Shown: positions 34,479-43,641, numbered from the stretch's first letter. The stretch is 64,000 nucleotides of DNA from SZUA-36 sp963704855 (GCA_963704855.1 CAVPHY010000001.1:310001-374000), one strand, 5' to 3'. Numbers and translations are program-made. Notes: generated from the sequence alone by a model not told the origin.

Positions 34479-35935
34479 AAAACCGTAGAACGGCAACCGT
34501 TCAGCGAATCCTGGGCTTTTTGATTGCCGGCGCCAGCCTGATGATGCTACCGCCCGTGCTGGTCTCCCTTTGGTATGAAGATGGCACGGCCGGGCTGTTT
34601 CTGGCCAGCGCCGTTATCCTGTTTGTAGTCGGTATGGCCATTTTCCTGCCGGTACGGACCGTTCATGAGGAATTGCGCCTGCGCGACGGATTCCTGATAG
34701 TCGTAAGCTGCTGGCTCTCGCTTGTGCTGGTTGGCGCACTGCCCTTTTTGTTGCTGCCGCAGCCGGAAATCAGTTATGTCGATGCCGTTTTCGAGTCCAT
34801 GTCAGGGCTGACAACGACCGGTGCGACGATCCTGACAAACATTGACGACCTGCCGCGCGGTATCCTGTATTACCGTCAGCAGCTTCAATGGCTGGGAGGC
34901 CTCGGTATCGTGGTCCTGGCTGTGGCTATCCTGCCCATGCTGCGTATCGGTGGTATGCAACTCTACCGGGCTGAAACCCCGGGCCCGCTAAAAGACAGCA
35001 AACTGACTCCGCGCATTACCGAGACCGCCAAGGCCCTGTGGTTGATCTACCTCGGCATCACCCTGTTATGCGCACTGGCCTACTGGCTTGGGGGCATGTC
35101 ACTTTTCGATGCGGTCGGTCATGCTTTCAGCACGGTAGCCATCGGCGGGATGTCAACCCATGACGCCGGTTTCAGCTGGTTCAATAGCCCGACGCTGGAG
35201 TTGATCTCGATTTTTTTCATGGTGGTTGCAGGTATCAATTTCGCCATCCATTTCACCGCGTGGAACCGCGCCAGTGCACAGCCTTATTTTCATGACCCGG
35301 AACTCAAGGTCTACGCCTCGCTGCTGGTCGGCTTCATAGTATTGATCACCACCGCCCTGTACCTGAGCGGGACTTATGATTCGTTTTCTGATTCTGCGCG
35401 TTACGCGAGTTTCCAGGTCGTTTCCATCATGACCACCACCGGTTACAGCACTGCAAATTTCTCAATCTGGCCGGGGTTTATTCCCATCATGCTGATCTGT
35501 ATTGCGTTCATCGGCGGGTGCGCAGGGAGCACCTGTGGCGGAATGAAAGTGATACGCATCATGCTGTTGTACCGGCAGGCCATCCGCGAAATTCGCCGGC
35601 TGATTCATCCACACGCAGTTTTTCCGGTCAAGATCGGTGGCAGAAAGACGTCGCCGACGGTCATGGACGCTGTCTGGGGTTTCTTCTTTTTGTACGTCGC
35701 CAGTTTCGTCCTGATAACCATTGCGCTCAATGGAGTAGGCGTAGATCCGGTAACGGCTTACGCGGCGGCCGCAGCCTGTATCACCAACCTTGGGCCTGGG
35801 CTGGGTGATGTCAGCGCAAACTACGCCAGCCTTAATTCCACGGCCAAGCTCATTTTGAGTTTTGCCATGCTGATGGGCCGGCTTGAGATTTTCACGCTGC
35901 TGGTGCTGTTTTCACCAGAGTTCTGGCGCAATTGA
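34475..35935 (+). CDS. trkH: Trk potassium transporter membrane subunit TrkH
   Basis: TrkH forms the K+ channel-like pore in the inner membrane. The 486-residue protein has about ten to twelve helices with the four P-loop regions: ESMSGLTTTGATILT, AFSTVAIGGMSTHDAGF, SIMTTTGYSTANFSIW and ITNLGPGLGDVSANY. The second, third and fourth keep the pore Gly. FIGGCAGSTCGGMKVIR follows the third. It overlaps trkA by ATGA. About 90 bases separate its stop from the convergent acidic-protein gene; the gap holds a GCTGCC...GGCAGC hairpin without a T-run. Confidence 0.96.
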   Translation: MKNRRTATVQRILGFLIAGASLMMLPPVLVSLWYEDGTAGLFLASAVILFVVGMAIFLPVRTVHEELRLRDGFLIVVSCWLSLVLVGALPFLLLPQPEISYVDAVFESMSGLTTTGATILTNIDDLPRGILYYRQQLQWLGGLGIVVLAVAILPMLRIGGMQLYRAETPGPLKDSKLTPRITETAKALWLIYLGITLLCALAYWLGGMSLFDAVGHAFSTVAIGGMSTHDAGFSWFNSPTLELISIFFMVVAGINFAIHFTAWNRASAQPYFHDPELKVYASLLVGFIVLITTALYLSGTYDSFSDSARYASFQVVSIMTTTGYSTANFSIWPGFIPIMLICIAFIGGCAGSTCGGMKVIRIMLLYRQAIREIRRLIHPHAVFPVKIGGRKTSPTVMDAVWGFFFLYVASFVLITIALNGVGVDPVTAYAAAAACITNLGPGLGDVSANYASLNSTAKLILSFAMLMGRLEIFTLLVLFSPEFWRN

Positions 35936-36024
35936 TTGTTATAACTTAGAAAACGGCATTTGAAGCTGCCAAGGTGCGTTGCACACCCCGGCAGCATCAG
36001 TTAAGAAAATTGCGGATTACTAAT

Positions 36025-36291
36025 CTACCATTCGTTGCCGAAATCTATCTCATCCTCGTCATCATATTCGGAATATGATTCCTTGAACTCTTTTCTCCGC
36101 TCGGTTTTACGCCGGGCGCTGGACCTGTCGGATGGATCTTCCCAATCGGTACTATAAAAATCCTTTGACAGGTTTTTCAGGTTTCCCACGTTGTCATCAA
36201 AGTCGTCGTCAAAATCATCATAATCGTCGTCAAAATCATCGAACGAATCTGAATCAATTTTAGATTTTTTAGGTGCGTGTTTGCTTCCCAT
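36025..36291 (-). CDS. Small Asp-rich hypothetical protein
   Basis: The 88-residue product (start MGSKHAPKKSK) has a basic head and then a strongly acidic, aromatic low-complexity stretch of DDFDDDYDDFDDDFDD type, residues about 14-32. A basic patch (SSARRKTERRKEF) follows and an acidic tail ends the protein. It has no membrane helix or recognised catalytic motif. It vaguely resembles small acidic gammaproteobacterial proteins such as the PA3496 type, which I cannot confirm. ATG 36291 has GGAGAAG nine bases upstream; the frame is open to 36315. Base composition is more A+T rich than in its neighbours. Confidence 0.65.
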   Translation of the reverse strand: MGSKHAPKKSKIDSDSFDDFDDDYDDFDDDFDDNVGNLKNLSKDFYSTDWEDPSDRSSARRKTERRKEFKESYSEYDDEDEIDFGNEW

Positions 36292-36519
36292 TCCCACTTC
36301 TCCAATCCAGGGCAAAGCCCCTACAGCTCAATTAAAAAATCTTTTTATCTTTATGTCAAGATTATATAAGAGAATTTATAAACATCAATCATTCACAAAC
36401 AAAGTTCATTCAGACCAGATTATACGGATTTTTTGTACAAACAATATGGCTGTCCACCTCTTTGAAGAACCACGTTTATCTTGACATAGAGTAATTAAAT
36501 GCAGGGTATAATCTCCGCC
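36292..36519. promoter_or_regulatory. AT-rich divergent intergenic region with a putative promoter before the MarR gene
   Basis: The region is unusually A+T rich for this window. TTGACA at 36481-36486 and TATAAT at 36507-36512 are exact consensus hexamers, but the spacing is 20 bases, longer than the 16-18 optimum. If TATAAT is the -10, transcription would begin at about 36518-36520, at the ATG itself. Confidence 0.5.
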
Positions 36520-37011
36520 ATGACAAAAGATGTAATTGACGAACTACAGAGCGATTGGAACCGGCAGAGACCAGACCTCAACATCGAACCGATGGGGGTC
36601 TTTCTCCGCATCCAGGCACTGGCAAAGATTTTTGCAGATCAGACGGCCGCGAGGTTGCTGGAGTTTGATTTGCAATGGTGGCAATACGACGTGCTATCGG
36701 CACTGAGGCGCCAGGGCAGACCTTTTATCATGGCCGCCACCGAATTGGCCGAAACAACCATGTTGACATCGGGGGCGATGACAAACCGCATTGACCGTCT
36801 TGAGGATGAAAAACTTGTCCGCAGGATCAAGGATAAAAATGATGGCAGACGAGTGCTGGTCCAACTGACCAGGAAGGGGCTCAGCTGCATTGAAAGCGCA
36901 ACCGAAGCCCGCTTCGATACCGCAACTCAAGCGCTTGAAGGCCTCGGCAACAAGCAAATGGAATCTCTTAACAACCTGTTACGCCTGTTGCTGACAGCCC
37001 AGTCAGATTAA
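36520..37011 (+). CDS. MarR-family transcriptional regulator
   Basis: From ATG 36520 the product is 163 residues. The core WWQYDVLSALRRQGRPFIMAAT, then ELAETTMLTSGAMTNRIDRL (recognition helix) and VRRIKDKNDGRRVLVQLTRKG (the winged beta-hairpin with the conserved DGRR) is classic MarR. MarR dimers usually bind palindromes near their own gene and release on binding small phenolic or oxidant signals. No palindromic operator is obvious upstream. The other candidate start, ATG 36499, lies upstream of the putative -10. Neither has a clear Shine-Dalgarno sequence. The regulated genes are not evident; the neighbours are both transcribed leftward. Confidence 0.9.
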   Translation: MTKDVIDELQSDWNRQRPDLNIEPMGVFLRIQALAKIFADQTAARLLEFDLQWWQYDVLSALRRQGRPFIMAATELAETTMLTSGAMTNRIDRLEDEKLVRRIKDKNDGRRVLVQLTRKGLSCIESATEARFDTATQALEGLGNKQMESLNNLLRLLLTAQSD

Positions 37012-37077
37012 TACAACGCAGCGCAGAAACTTCTGCCGGCTTCGGGATAAGGTCGCCGGGGTGGGCAGCTACTTTCC

Positions 37078-38973
37078 TCAGTCCCGGCCGGGCTTCGCGC
37101 TAAAACCCGAGGCCAGTTGTAACTTCCGTAACATTGATCGTTTCTTGCGGTGATGGCCCTGCATTCGTTGCAGGATGTTATCCAGCATTTCTACCGCCTG
37201 GATAACATGACCACCCTTGTTCAGCATCACCGCTTCCGCCTCCTGCGCCACGGCAGCATCCGTGACTTCCGCCCTTGAAGCGTGACCGCGTTTGGTCAGA
37301 CCTTCAAGAACCTGGGTCGCCCAGATCACCGGGACATGCGCTGACTCGCAAACCCACAGTATCTCCTCCTGAACCTCCGACATACGTTCAAAACCGCACT
37401 CCACCGCTAAATCACCACGTGCAATCATGACGCCACAGGCAGGGAACCTCAGTGCTTCGAGCAGGATGCCAGGCAGGTTGGCAAAGCCTCTCTTTGTTTC
37501 GATTTTCAAGACCGCACCGATATCATCGCGGCCAAGTTTGTGCAGATGCTGGCGCAGTGAACGCACATCATCAGGGCCATTGGTAAAGGATAAACCGATC
37601 ATATCCGCGTGACGTGACGCGAACTCAAGATCCTGCAAGTCCTTGGTGCTGAGTGCGGCCAGGCGCAAGTCGGTATCCGGCAGATTAACGCCCCGGTTAC
37701 CCTCCAGTTTTTCAACCGGGTTCCGGGTATGGGTGATACGCACCTGCAGTTGTTCTGCGCTACGTTTTTCAACGATGCCTGCGATCCGGCCATCGTCAAA
37801 AAATATCGGTTCACCCAGGCAGACATCACGATAGACTTCCGGGATAGCCAGCGAGACCTTGCCCGGGTTCAGCAGTTCACCATTGCCGTCGTGAAACGCG
37901 GGTTTTCCCGGTTCAACCTTTGCCGATATGAACAACACATCGCCCTTGCGTATGAGGCAGACGCTGTCCTCGGGTGGCAAACCTGAGATTCTTGTTTCCA
38001 GGCCCGGGTTGCCCATGCGGTCCTGTACCTGCAAAACAGTGCCATTGGCGACGTAGGCAGTCTTCTTTGAATCAGCCCAGAGACCGTCTGCGCGCTTCTC
38101 CCTGACACGCCAGTTTCTCCTGGACCCGCGATTATCCCTGAAGGTGATTCGATCACCCACGTTCAAGCTGGCCAGCCAATCCGGATCCAGCGCAAACGTG
38201 GCGTCGGCCGCCGGCATTTCAGAAAACAGCGTCTTACGCGGCGTCAACCAGATACGCGCCGGGCGTATGATTTTTCCACTCGATGCCCGGAGTGGCCGGA
38301 TTCTAAGCACGACCGGGTTTGTTTCCATGGGGCCAAGCCGCAGTTTCGGGCCGCCCAGATCCATCAGGATACGACAGGACAGCCCGGTGGACTGTTCAGC
38401 GTTGCGCAGCGTTTCGATCATGCGGGACCATATTTCCGGATAATCATGCGCGCAATTGATCCGCATGCAATTCATCCCGGCGATCAGCAACTTGTGGACC
38501 AGCAGGTAATCATCGGCTGCATCAACCGGCATGGTGACAATAATATGAGCCCTTCTGCTAAGCGGATGGTCACCAAACAGCCGGATGGTGTTCTTCTCAA
38601 GACAGTTTGCCGTCTTGGAAAAGGGGGCGCCCAGGTCGTCCATTGTGTCAGTTGCAGCCTTATGCTGCCCGCTCTGCAGGTACAGGTTGTGCAGTACTGC
38701 ATCGATGGTTGCCAGGACGTATGGCTCCATCCGGCCCAGCGAAGACAGGCCCAGGTGGGTCAATTTATCCTGTATCGGCCTGATATCCTCACGCCTCAGC
38801 GCAAGGTAGTGCAAAAGGTTTTGCGCGCTGGCCAATCGTTCAGGCGGCACGTCGGACAGCACATTACCCGCTTGCGCCGGCTGCTCTTCAATCAAGCGGC
38901 GCAACGACTCCACCTGTCCGATCAGTTCGTCTATGGCCGTGGGTGATGTTGACTTGTGGCGGGCGGAATTCAT
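37078..38973 (-). CDS. Pyruvate kinase-like protein without the C-terminal domain
   Basis: The 631-residue protein starts with about 130 residues of unrelated, mostly helical sequence. It then shows pyruvate kinase A-domain elements: AHIIVTMP, LLIAGMNCMRINCAHDYPE, and CRILMDLGGPKLRLG. After an enlarged B-domain region come FFDDGRI, GVNLPDTDLRLAALSTKDLQD, VLKIETKRGFANLPG (catalytic Lys and Glu) and GVMIARGDLAVECGFERM. VIWATQVLEGLTKRGHASRAEVTDA follows. The protein ends after the barrel, so the C-terminal allosteric domain is missing. The phosphate-binding SGET segment reads LNKGGH. It may be a catalytic variant or a relative with another substrate. It stands alone between MarR and the acyltransferase gene. 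Confidence 0.82.
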   Translation of the reverse strand: MNSARHKSTSPTAIDELIGQVESLRRLIEEQPAQAGNVLSDVPPERLASAQNLLHYLALRREDIRPIQDKLTHLGLSSLGRMEPYVLATIDAVLHNLYLQSGQHKAATDTMDDLGAPFSKTANCLEKNTIRLFGDHPLSRRAHIIVTMPVDAADDYLLVHKLLIAGMNCMRINCAHDYPEIWSRMIETLRNAEQSTGLSCRILMDLGGPKLRLGPMETNPVVLRIRPLRASSGKIIRPARIWLTPRKTLFSEMPAADATFALDPDWLASLNVGDRITFRDNRGSRRNWRVREKRADGLWADSKKTAYVANGTVLQVQDRMGNPGLETRISGLPPEDSVCLIRKGDVLFISAKVEPGKPAFHDGNGELLNPGKVSLAIPEVYRDVCLGEPIFFDDGRIAGIVEKRSAEQLQVRITHTRNPVEKLEGNRGVNLPDTDLRLAALSTKDLQDLEFASRHADMIGLSFTNGPDDVRSLRQHLHKLGRDDIGAVLKIETKRGFANLPGILLEALRFPACGVMIARGDLAVECGFERMSEVQEEILWVCESAHVPVIWATQVLEGLTKRGHASRAEVTDAAVAQEAEAVMLNKGGHVIQAVEMLDNILQRMQGHHRKKRSMLRKLQLASGFSAKPGRD

Positions 38974-39087
38974 GCGCTAATACTCCTGATACCACTTTAA
39001 TCCTGGGGGAGCAAAAACCACTTGATCCAAATCAAGCCTGATATGAATTGACGCCGTCAGCCGGTGGTGTGCAATCCTGCGGCGGCC

Positions 39088-39969
39088 TCAGCCTTTATAG
39101 AACGATTTTTCACCTTCGGGTCTGTTTCTGAAACGTTTGTAAGCCCACAGGTACTGCGCTGTATCCACTTCAATGCACTGCTCGATACCGCGGTTGACCT
39201 CGGTCAGGGCTTCGCGCATATCTTCACTGTAAATGGATGCATTGGCCTTGAATAAATGGACGCAGTAGCGGCCACCCTCGCGTCGTTCACAGACTGCAAA
39301 CACGACCGGGGCGCCCGTGCGCTGGGCCATGCGCGGCAACAAAACACCGGTCAGCGCCTCGATACCAAAAAACGGCGCAAACTGGCCACCGCCGCCGGTT
39401 GGCTCCTGATCGGGTAATAGAGCGACGAAGTAGCCGTCCTTGAGCAACTGGTACATGCGCCTGAGACCCTTGCCGTTTGCGGCAACCATTTCAGCACCGG
39501 CGCGTGCTCGCTTTTCCTGTAACAATGCATCGATATCCGGGTGCTTGCTGGGCTTGTACAATACGGCGGCCTCGCCCTTGCTGTGCAAAAACAGGTTCAG
39601 CATCTCCCAGGACCCGTAATGGGGAGCAGCCACGATCAACCCATTGCCTTCCTTGATCAGCTCTTCTACCAGTTCCATGCCCTGTACTTCGTCGAACAAT
39701 GCGTACATCCGCTCCAGCGGCCAGTACCAGAGCATGCCGGCCTCAAACACGCCCTTGACATAGTGGGTCATGCTGGCCCGGCCAATCTTCTTTCGCTGCC
39801 TGGCATCCATTTCCGGATACACGGCTTTCAGGTTCAGACGTGTAACACGCCGTAAACGCGGCACCGAGTACCAGACAAGCGCAGCCAGCGGAGGAGCAAG
39901 ATAATCTGCAGCACGTGGTGTTATCCAGCTGAACAAGCGCATGACAGCGCGAATTGCGAGCAATTTCAT
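39088..39969 (-). CDS. Lysophospholipid/lipid A acyltransferase (LpxL/HtrB family)
   Basis: The 293-residue protein has an N-terminal membrane segment (DYLAPPLAALVWYSV) and a HYGSWE motif fitting the HX4E acyltransferase signature (AAPHYGSWEMLNLFL, near residue 117). YFVALLPDQEPTGGGG and the terminal YLWAYKRFRNRPEGE are family hallmarks. LpxL/LpxM enzymes add secondary acyl chains to lipid A on the inner face of the inner membrane; the chain and position cannot be read from sequence. It is divergent from dtd, 73 bases apart. Confidence 0.9.
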   Translation of the reverse strand: MKLLAIRAVMRLFSWITPRAADYLAPPLAALVWYSVPRLRRVTRLNLKAVYPEMDARQRKKIGRASMTHYVKGVFEAGMLWYWPLERMYALFDEVQGMELVEELIKEGNGLIVAAPHYGSWEMLNLFLHSKGEAAVLYKPSKHPDIDALLQEKRARAGAEMVAANGKGLRRMYQLLKDGYFVALLPDQEPTGGGGQFAPFFGIEALTGVLLPRMAQRTGAPVVFAVCERREGGRYCVHLFKANASIYSEDMREALTEVNRGIEQCIEVDTAQYLWAYKRFRNRPEGEKSFYKG

Positions 39970-40042
39970 CGGCGGTGGCTCATAAACGGGAACGAAGCAA
40001 TGCTAACATTAGCAAGGCGGAACATCAGGACAGGGTTGTGAA

Positions 40043-40507
40043 ATGATTGCATTATTGCAAAGAGTATCGGAAGCCAGCGTAGTTGTTAATGAAAATTCTG
40101 CCGGGACCCGGGTGACGGGCGCCATCGGTGCGGGCATCCTGGCCCTTGTTGCAGTTGAAAAGGGTGATACCGAGGCCCAGGCGGACAGGTTATTGCAGCG
40201 TATTGTCAGCTACCGGATATTTGAAGACGAAAATGGCCGCATGAACCTGGACCTGCTGCAGGCGGGCGGCCAGCTGTTGCTGGTTTCCCAGTTTACCCTG
40301 GCTGCGAATACCAATAGCGGCAACCGCCCCAGCTTCACCCCGGCAGCTGAACCGGCAGAGGGCAAAAGGCTGTTTGATTACCTGCTTGAATGCGCCCGGC
40401 GTAAACTCGGCGAAGTCCCCAGCGGCAGCTTCGGCGCCCATATGCGGGTCAGCCTGGTCAATGACGGACCGGTTACCTTTAACCTGCGTGTGCCACCGGA
40501 AAACTGA
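40043..40507 (+). CDS. dtd: D-aminoacyl-tRNA deacylase
   Basis: Dtd hydrolyses D-aminoacyl-tRNA and mischarged Gly-tRNA(Ala). The 154-residue protein has MIALLQRVSEASVVV, the SQFTLAANTNSGNRPSF motif (SQFTL with the catalytic Thr), and a C-terminal Gly/cis-Pro motif in FNLRVPP. GSFGAHMRVSLVNDGPVTF is diagnostic. The length is near the normal 145. An AGGACAGGG precedes the start. It faces glnG convergently with 21 bases between the stops. Confidence 0.96.
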   Translation: MIALLQRVSEASVVVNENSAGTRVTGAIGAGILALVAVEKGDTEAQADRLLQRIVSYRIFEDENGRMNLDLLQAGGQLLLVSQFTLAANTNSGNRPSFTPAAEPAEGKRLFDYLLECARRKLGEVPSGSFGAHMRVSLVNDGPVTFNLRVPPEN

Positions 40508-40528
40508 ATACCATCGGTAACCGGAACA

Positions 40529-41923
40529 TTACCGTTTTTGTTCAAACTCATTGAGTTTTCGGGTCAGGGTATTTCTGCCGAGACCCAACAAGCGCGCGGC
40601 TTCCACACGTTTACCACCGGTATGTTCAAGCGCACAATCGAGTATGACCTTTTCAAACTGGCCACGGACCGTCGTCATCAGGTCTGACTGGCCTTCAAAC
40701 AGGGCCTTGCGCGTCCAGCTTCGCAGCGCGCCTGACCAGGATTCACCGGCCTCGCCCATTACATCCCTGTCTCTCAAACCGGAGGGCAGATCGACCGGTA
40801 AAATCTGCTCACCCGGCGCCATCACACACAATTGCTGACACAGGTTCTGTAACTGCCTCACATTGCCGGGCCAGGCTTTTTGCTGCAGCACACGGATCGT
40901 TTCAGGTACCAGGTGCTTTTCTTCAAGACCCATTTCCTGTGCTGCCTGACGCAGGAAATGCCTCGCCAGCAAGGGGATATCTTCACCCCGCTCACACAGG
41001 GGCGGTAACTCGATGGTAATGACGTTCAGGCGATGATAGAGGTCTTCACGAAAGCTGCCCTTGGCAATGTTTTTCTGCAGGTCCTGATGGGTTGCGGTCA
41101 AAATGCGCACATCGGCACGCAACAGGTCACGGCCGCCAACGCGGTAATAATCACCTTCGGCCAGCACCCGCAGAAGACGGGTTTGTAACGGCAGCGGCAT
41201 ATCGCCGATTTCATCGAGGAACAGGGTGCCACCGGCAGCCTCTTCAAAGCGCCCCGACCGCCGCGTATGGGCGCCGGTGAACGAGCCTTTCTCATGGCCG
41301 AACAGTTCAGATTCCAGTAGTTCGGTCGGAATTGCAGCCGTATTGATCGCAACGAACGGCCCGCTGGAGCGCGGGCTGTGCTGGTGCAGCGCGCGGGCGA
41401 CCACTTCCTTGCCCGTACCGGTCTCGCCGGTCAGCAACACGCTGATGCTGGAGCGCGACAAGCGGCCAATGGTCCGGAACACTTCCTGCATCGCCATTGA
41501 TTCGCCTATCAACTGGTTAGTGACCCCGCTTGACGATGACGCCGGAACCACGCTGGGTACTGCGGATGCGCGGGCGACTACGGCAATCACCTTGTCGAGA
41601 TCAAACGGCTTGGAGAGGTAATCGAATACACCCGACTGGAAAGCGTTAACCGCCTGATCGAGGTCGGAAAAAGCTGTCATGGCGATCACCGGAACTTCGA
41701 TATGGCGCTCTTTCAGTGCCGCCAAAACGCTCAGGCCGTCAGCGTCCGGCAAACGAATATCGGTAATAATAACCGCTGGATTGGAGTGATCGAGCGCTTC
41801 GGTAACGGCGGCTACGCTGCCAAAACTCTCCGTTACATAGCCCGCACGGCCCAGCGCACGCGTCAACACGAAACGAATGGCTTCGTCGTCATCAACAACC
41901 CAGACCAGCACCGGATCAATCAT
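40529..41923 (-). CDS. glnG: Nitrogen regulation response regulator NtrC (GlnG)
   Basis: NtrC activates sigma-54 promoters under nitrogen limitation. The 464-residue protein has a receiver (VWVVDDDEAIRFVL; Asp in AVIITDIRLPDADG near residue 54; KPFD). The complete AAA+ domain has GETGTGKE as Walker A, GHEKGSFTGAHTR as the sigma-54 loop (GSFTGA variant) and GGTLFLDEIGD as Walker B. A Fis-type helix-turn-helix (KRVEAARLLGLGRNTLTRKL) closes it. All catalytic residues are intact, unlike the NtrX paralog at 31.7 kb. It overlaps glnL by eight bases. The sites it should bind lie before glnA at 45.3 kb, so the operon is probably autoregulated. Confidence 0.96.
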   Translation of the reverse strand: MIDPVLVWVVDDDEAIRFVLTRALGRAGYVTESFGSVAAVTEALDHSNPAVIITDIRLPDADGLSVLAALKERHIEVPVIAMTAFSDLDQAVNAFQSGVFDYLSKPFDLDKVIAVVARASAVPSVVPASSSSGVTNQLIGESMAMQEVFRTIGRLSRSSISVLLTGETGTGKEVVARALHQHSPRSSGPFVAINTAAIPTELLESELFGHEKGSFTGAHTRRSGRFEEAAGGTLFLDEIGDMPLPLQTRLLRVLAEGDYYRVGGRDLLRADVRILTATHQDLQKNIAKGSFREDLYHRLNVITIELPPLCERGEDIPLLARHFLRQAAQEMGLEEKHLVPETIRVLQQKAWPGNVRQLQNLCQQLCVMAPGEQILPVDLPSGLRDRDVMGEAGESWSGALRSWTRKALFEGQSDLMTTVRGQFEKVILDCALEHTGGKRVEAARLLGLGRNTLTRKLNEFEQKR

Positions 41924-42914
41924 GGGTCCGTTGCAACGGCAGCCTGAGTGTGAAACGGCTGCCGGGCTCCAGCGGCGCGTAGGTCAATAAGCCCTTATGG
42001 GCCGCCGCAATCTGTTGTGCCAGGGCGAGACCAAGACCGGTGCCGTCACGCCTGCCGGTGACCAATGGCAGAAACAACATGCCGCGCAGGGATTCAGGCA
42101 CACCACAGCCATTATCCTTGATATCCAGCCGCACTGAACGGCCCATCCCGGGCTGCAACAAGGTCATGTCATAGTCCACGCGGCTGCGAATCTCGATCTG
42201 GGTTGCCCCCGCCTGGAAGGCGTTTCGCAACAGGTTCAGAAAAAGCTGTCGCAACGCCGAAGAATCCGCTGATATTTTTGGAATACTGGGGTCATAGTTC
42301 TGGATGATTGTTACGCGTTCTGCAGATTCCAGGCGTATCAATTCGGTGGTTTCCTGCAGCACGAAATGGATGTCAAGCGGTTGGCATTCGAGTTCCGATT
42401 GCCCGAAACGCGCCAGTAATTCGTCGATTCGATCGACCTCGCGCATGATCAGTTCCGCCAGCGAACCCAATTCCCGGTCAGCCAGTTCGGCTGCTATCAT
42501 TTGCGCGGCACCACGGATACCTCCCAACGGGTTACGAATCTCGTGGCCGAGGTTGCGCCGTATCAGGTCCATCATTCCGGTTTGCACCTCGCGCTGCTGT
42601 AATTTGCTTTGTTGCTGTTGCCATTTGAGATCATAAAGTTCCAGCAGCATACCCTGCCCGTCAACGGGTTGAATTGTGCAGTCGAAGATGCCGCCAGCCA
42701 GTTTGCACTCACTCAGATGGCGGCCGCGTTGCTCCCTGGCCGTTGCTGAAATCGCCTCGGCTAACTCATCCGGAATGCCCCCGATATCCGGGAACAGCAC
42801 ACCGCGTGCGCGCTCCCGCCCCGTTGCAAGACAATGTTCAGCAGCCGTGTTCATGTCCCGGACACAGCCCAGGTCATCCAGTTCAATTACCGCTGTAGAA
42901 AGCGCATCAAGCAT
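41916..42914 (-). CDS. glnL: Nitrogen regulation sensor kinase NtrB (GlnL)
   Basis: NtrB phosphorylates NtrC and is controlled by PII proteins. The 332-residue soluble protein has an N-terminal PAS domain (LSTAVIELDDLGCVRDMNTA), the phosphoacceptor His in RRNLGHEIRNPLGGIRGAAQ near residue 128 and an N box (FLNLLRNAFQAGA). The G boxes are DIKDNGCGVPESL and GTGLGLALAQQIAAAHKG. There are no membrane helices, as expected for NtrB rather than NtrY. It follows the DUF4124 gene by about 18 bases. Confidence 0.95.
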   Translation of the reverse strand: MLDALSTAVIELDDLGCVRDMNTAAEHCLATGRERARGVLFPDIGGIPDELAEAISATAREQRGRHLSECKLAGGIFDCTIQPVDGQGMLLELYDLKWQQQQSKLQQREVQTGMMDLIRRNLGHEIRNPLGGIRGAAQMIAAELADRELGSLAELIMREVDRIDELLARFGQSELECQPLDIHFVLQETTELIRLESAERVTIIQNYDPSIPKISADSSALRQLFLNLLRNAFQAGATQIEIRSRVDYDMTLLQPGMGRSVRLDIKDNGCGVPESLRGMLFLPLVTGRRDGTGLGLALAQQIAAAHKGLLTYAPLEPGSRFTLRLPLQRTHD

Positions 42915-42932
42915 GGGATAACCGGCATAGTG

Positions 42933-43589
42933 TTAACCGCCCCCGTGGGGAGTCGGCACCGGGCGGTTGCCACCGCCGTTGAAGAGACCGGGTTGCCTGA
43001 TAAAGAACGTAACAGGGCCGGCCGTTGCAATTTTACGATTTCTCTGGTCCTTGATCTCAGCTGTTACGATGTGCTCACCGCGCTCAAGTCCACCGATCGG
43101 AATAATCGATTGGGTTGTGGTCACTTCCAGTGTCCCGTCGATGAATACCGAGACCTGCATACCCTCCTCCAAATCATTGCTTGTCCTCCAGGCAACGGTT
43201 ACAGGACCTTCCGGTCCCCACAGCGACTCTTCCCACTGCGGTGAGATGATTGCGAAATCCTTGTAGTTCTGGCGCAACTCCCTGAGCGTCAGTTCCTTTG
43301 GTTCTTCAACTGCAACATCGGCCCCTCCGGCTGCTGCTGCCGCGGCGGCTGCGGCGACTGCCGCTGCGTCCGCCTCGCGGGCCGTTTGCTGGTAAACCGG
43401 TGTTTCGACCACGCTGATGGGTGGCAAATCCACCGGTGCGGAGCCATCGGGTGGCGGGATGTCAGTAAAGGTCACATTGCCATGCTCATCCACGACCTTG
43501 TACACCTGCGCCATCGACAGGCTGGCCGTCATCGCCAACAAACACGCCAGGATGATTAGGAGAAACCCTTTGTCAGTAATCAGTTTCAT
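42933..43589 (-). CDS. DUF4124 domain secreted protein
   Basis: The 218-residue product has a signal peptide (GFLLIILACLLAMTASLSMA) and the DUF4124 motif directly after it (VYKVVDEHGNVTFTDIPPPD). An alanine-rich linker (AAAVAAAAAAAAAGG) and a beta-rich region with GPVTVAWRTSNDLEEGMQV resembling an Ig-like fold follow. The C terminus is Gly/Pro-rich. Function is unknown; genes of this type are commonly encoded between glnA and glnL in related bacteria. Its periplasmic location is at odds with the cytoplasmic nitrogen regulators that flank it. Confidence 0.85.
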   Translation of the reverse strand: MKLITDKGFLLIILACLLAMTASLSMAQVYKVVDEHGNVTFTDIPPPDGSAPVDLPPISVVETPVYQQTAREADAAAVAAAAAAAAAGGADVAVEEPKELTLRELRQNYKDFAIISPQWEESLWGPEGPVTVAWRTSNDLEEGMQVSVFIDGTLEVTTTQSIIPIGGLERGEHIVTAEIKDQRNRKIATAGPVTFFIRQPGLFNGGGNRPVPTPHGGG

Positions 43590-43620
43590 CGTCAGACTCC
43601 ATATTGTTTGCGGCCGTTTA

Positions 43621-43641
43621 CGCCCCGCAATCTGCGGGGCG
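43621..43641. terminator. Strong hairpin between glnA and the DUF4124 gene
   Basis: Nine-base perfect arms CGCCCCGCA (43621-43629) and TGCGGGGCG (43633-43641) with a three-base loop. No T-run follows on the minus strand, so it may act as an attenuator or mRNA-processing stem that keeps glnA expression above that of glnLG, rather than as a full terminator. Confidence 0.65.

Noticed and set aside
35960..35992. GCTGCC...GGCAGC hairpin after trkH as a terminator
   Set aside because: There is no T-run and the stem is interrupted; I could not support a terminator call.
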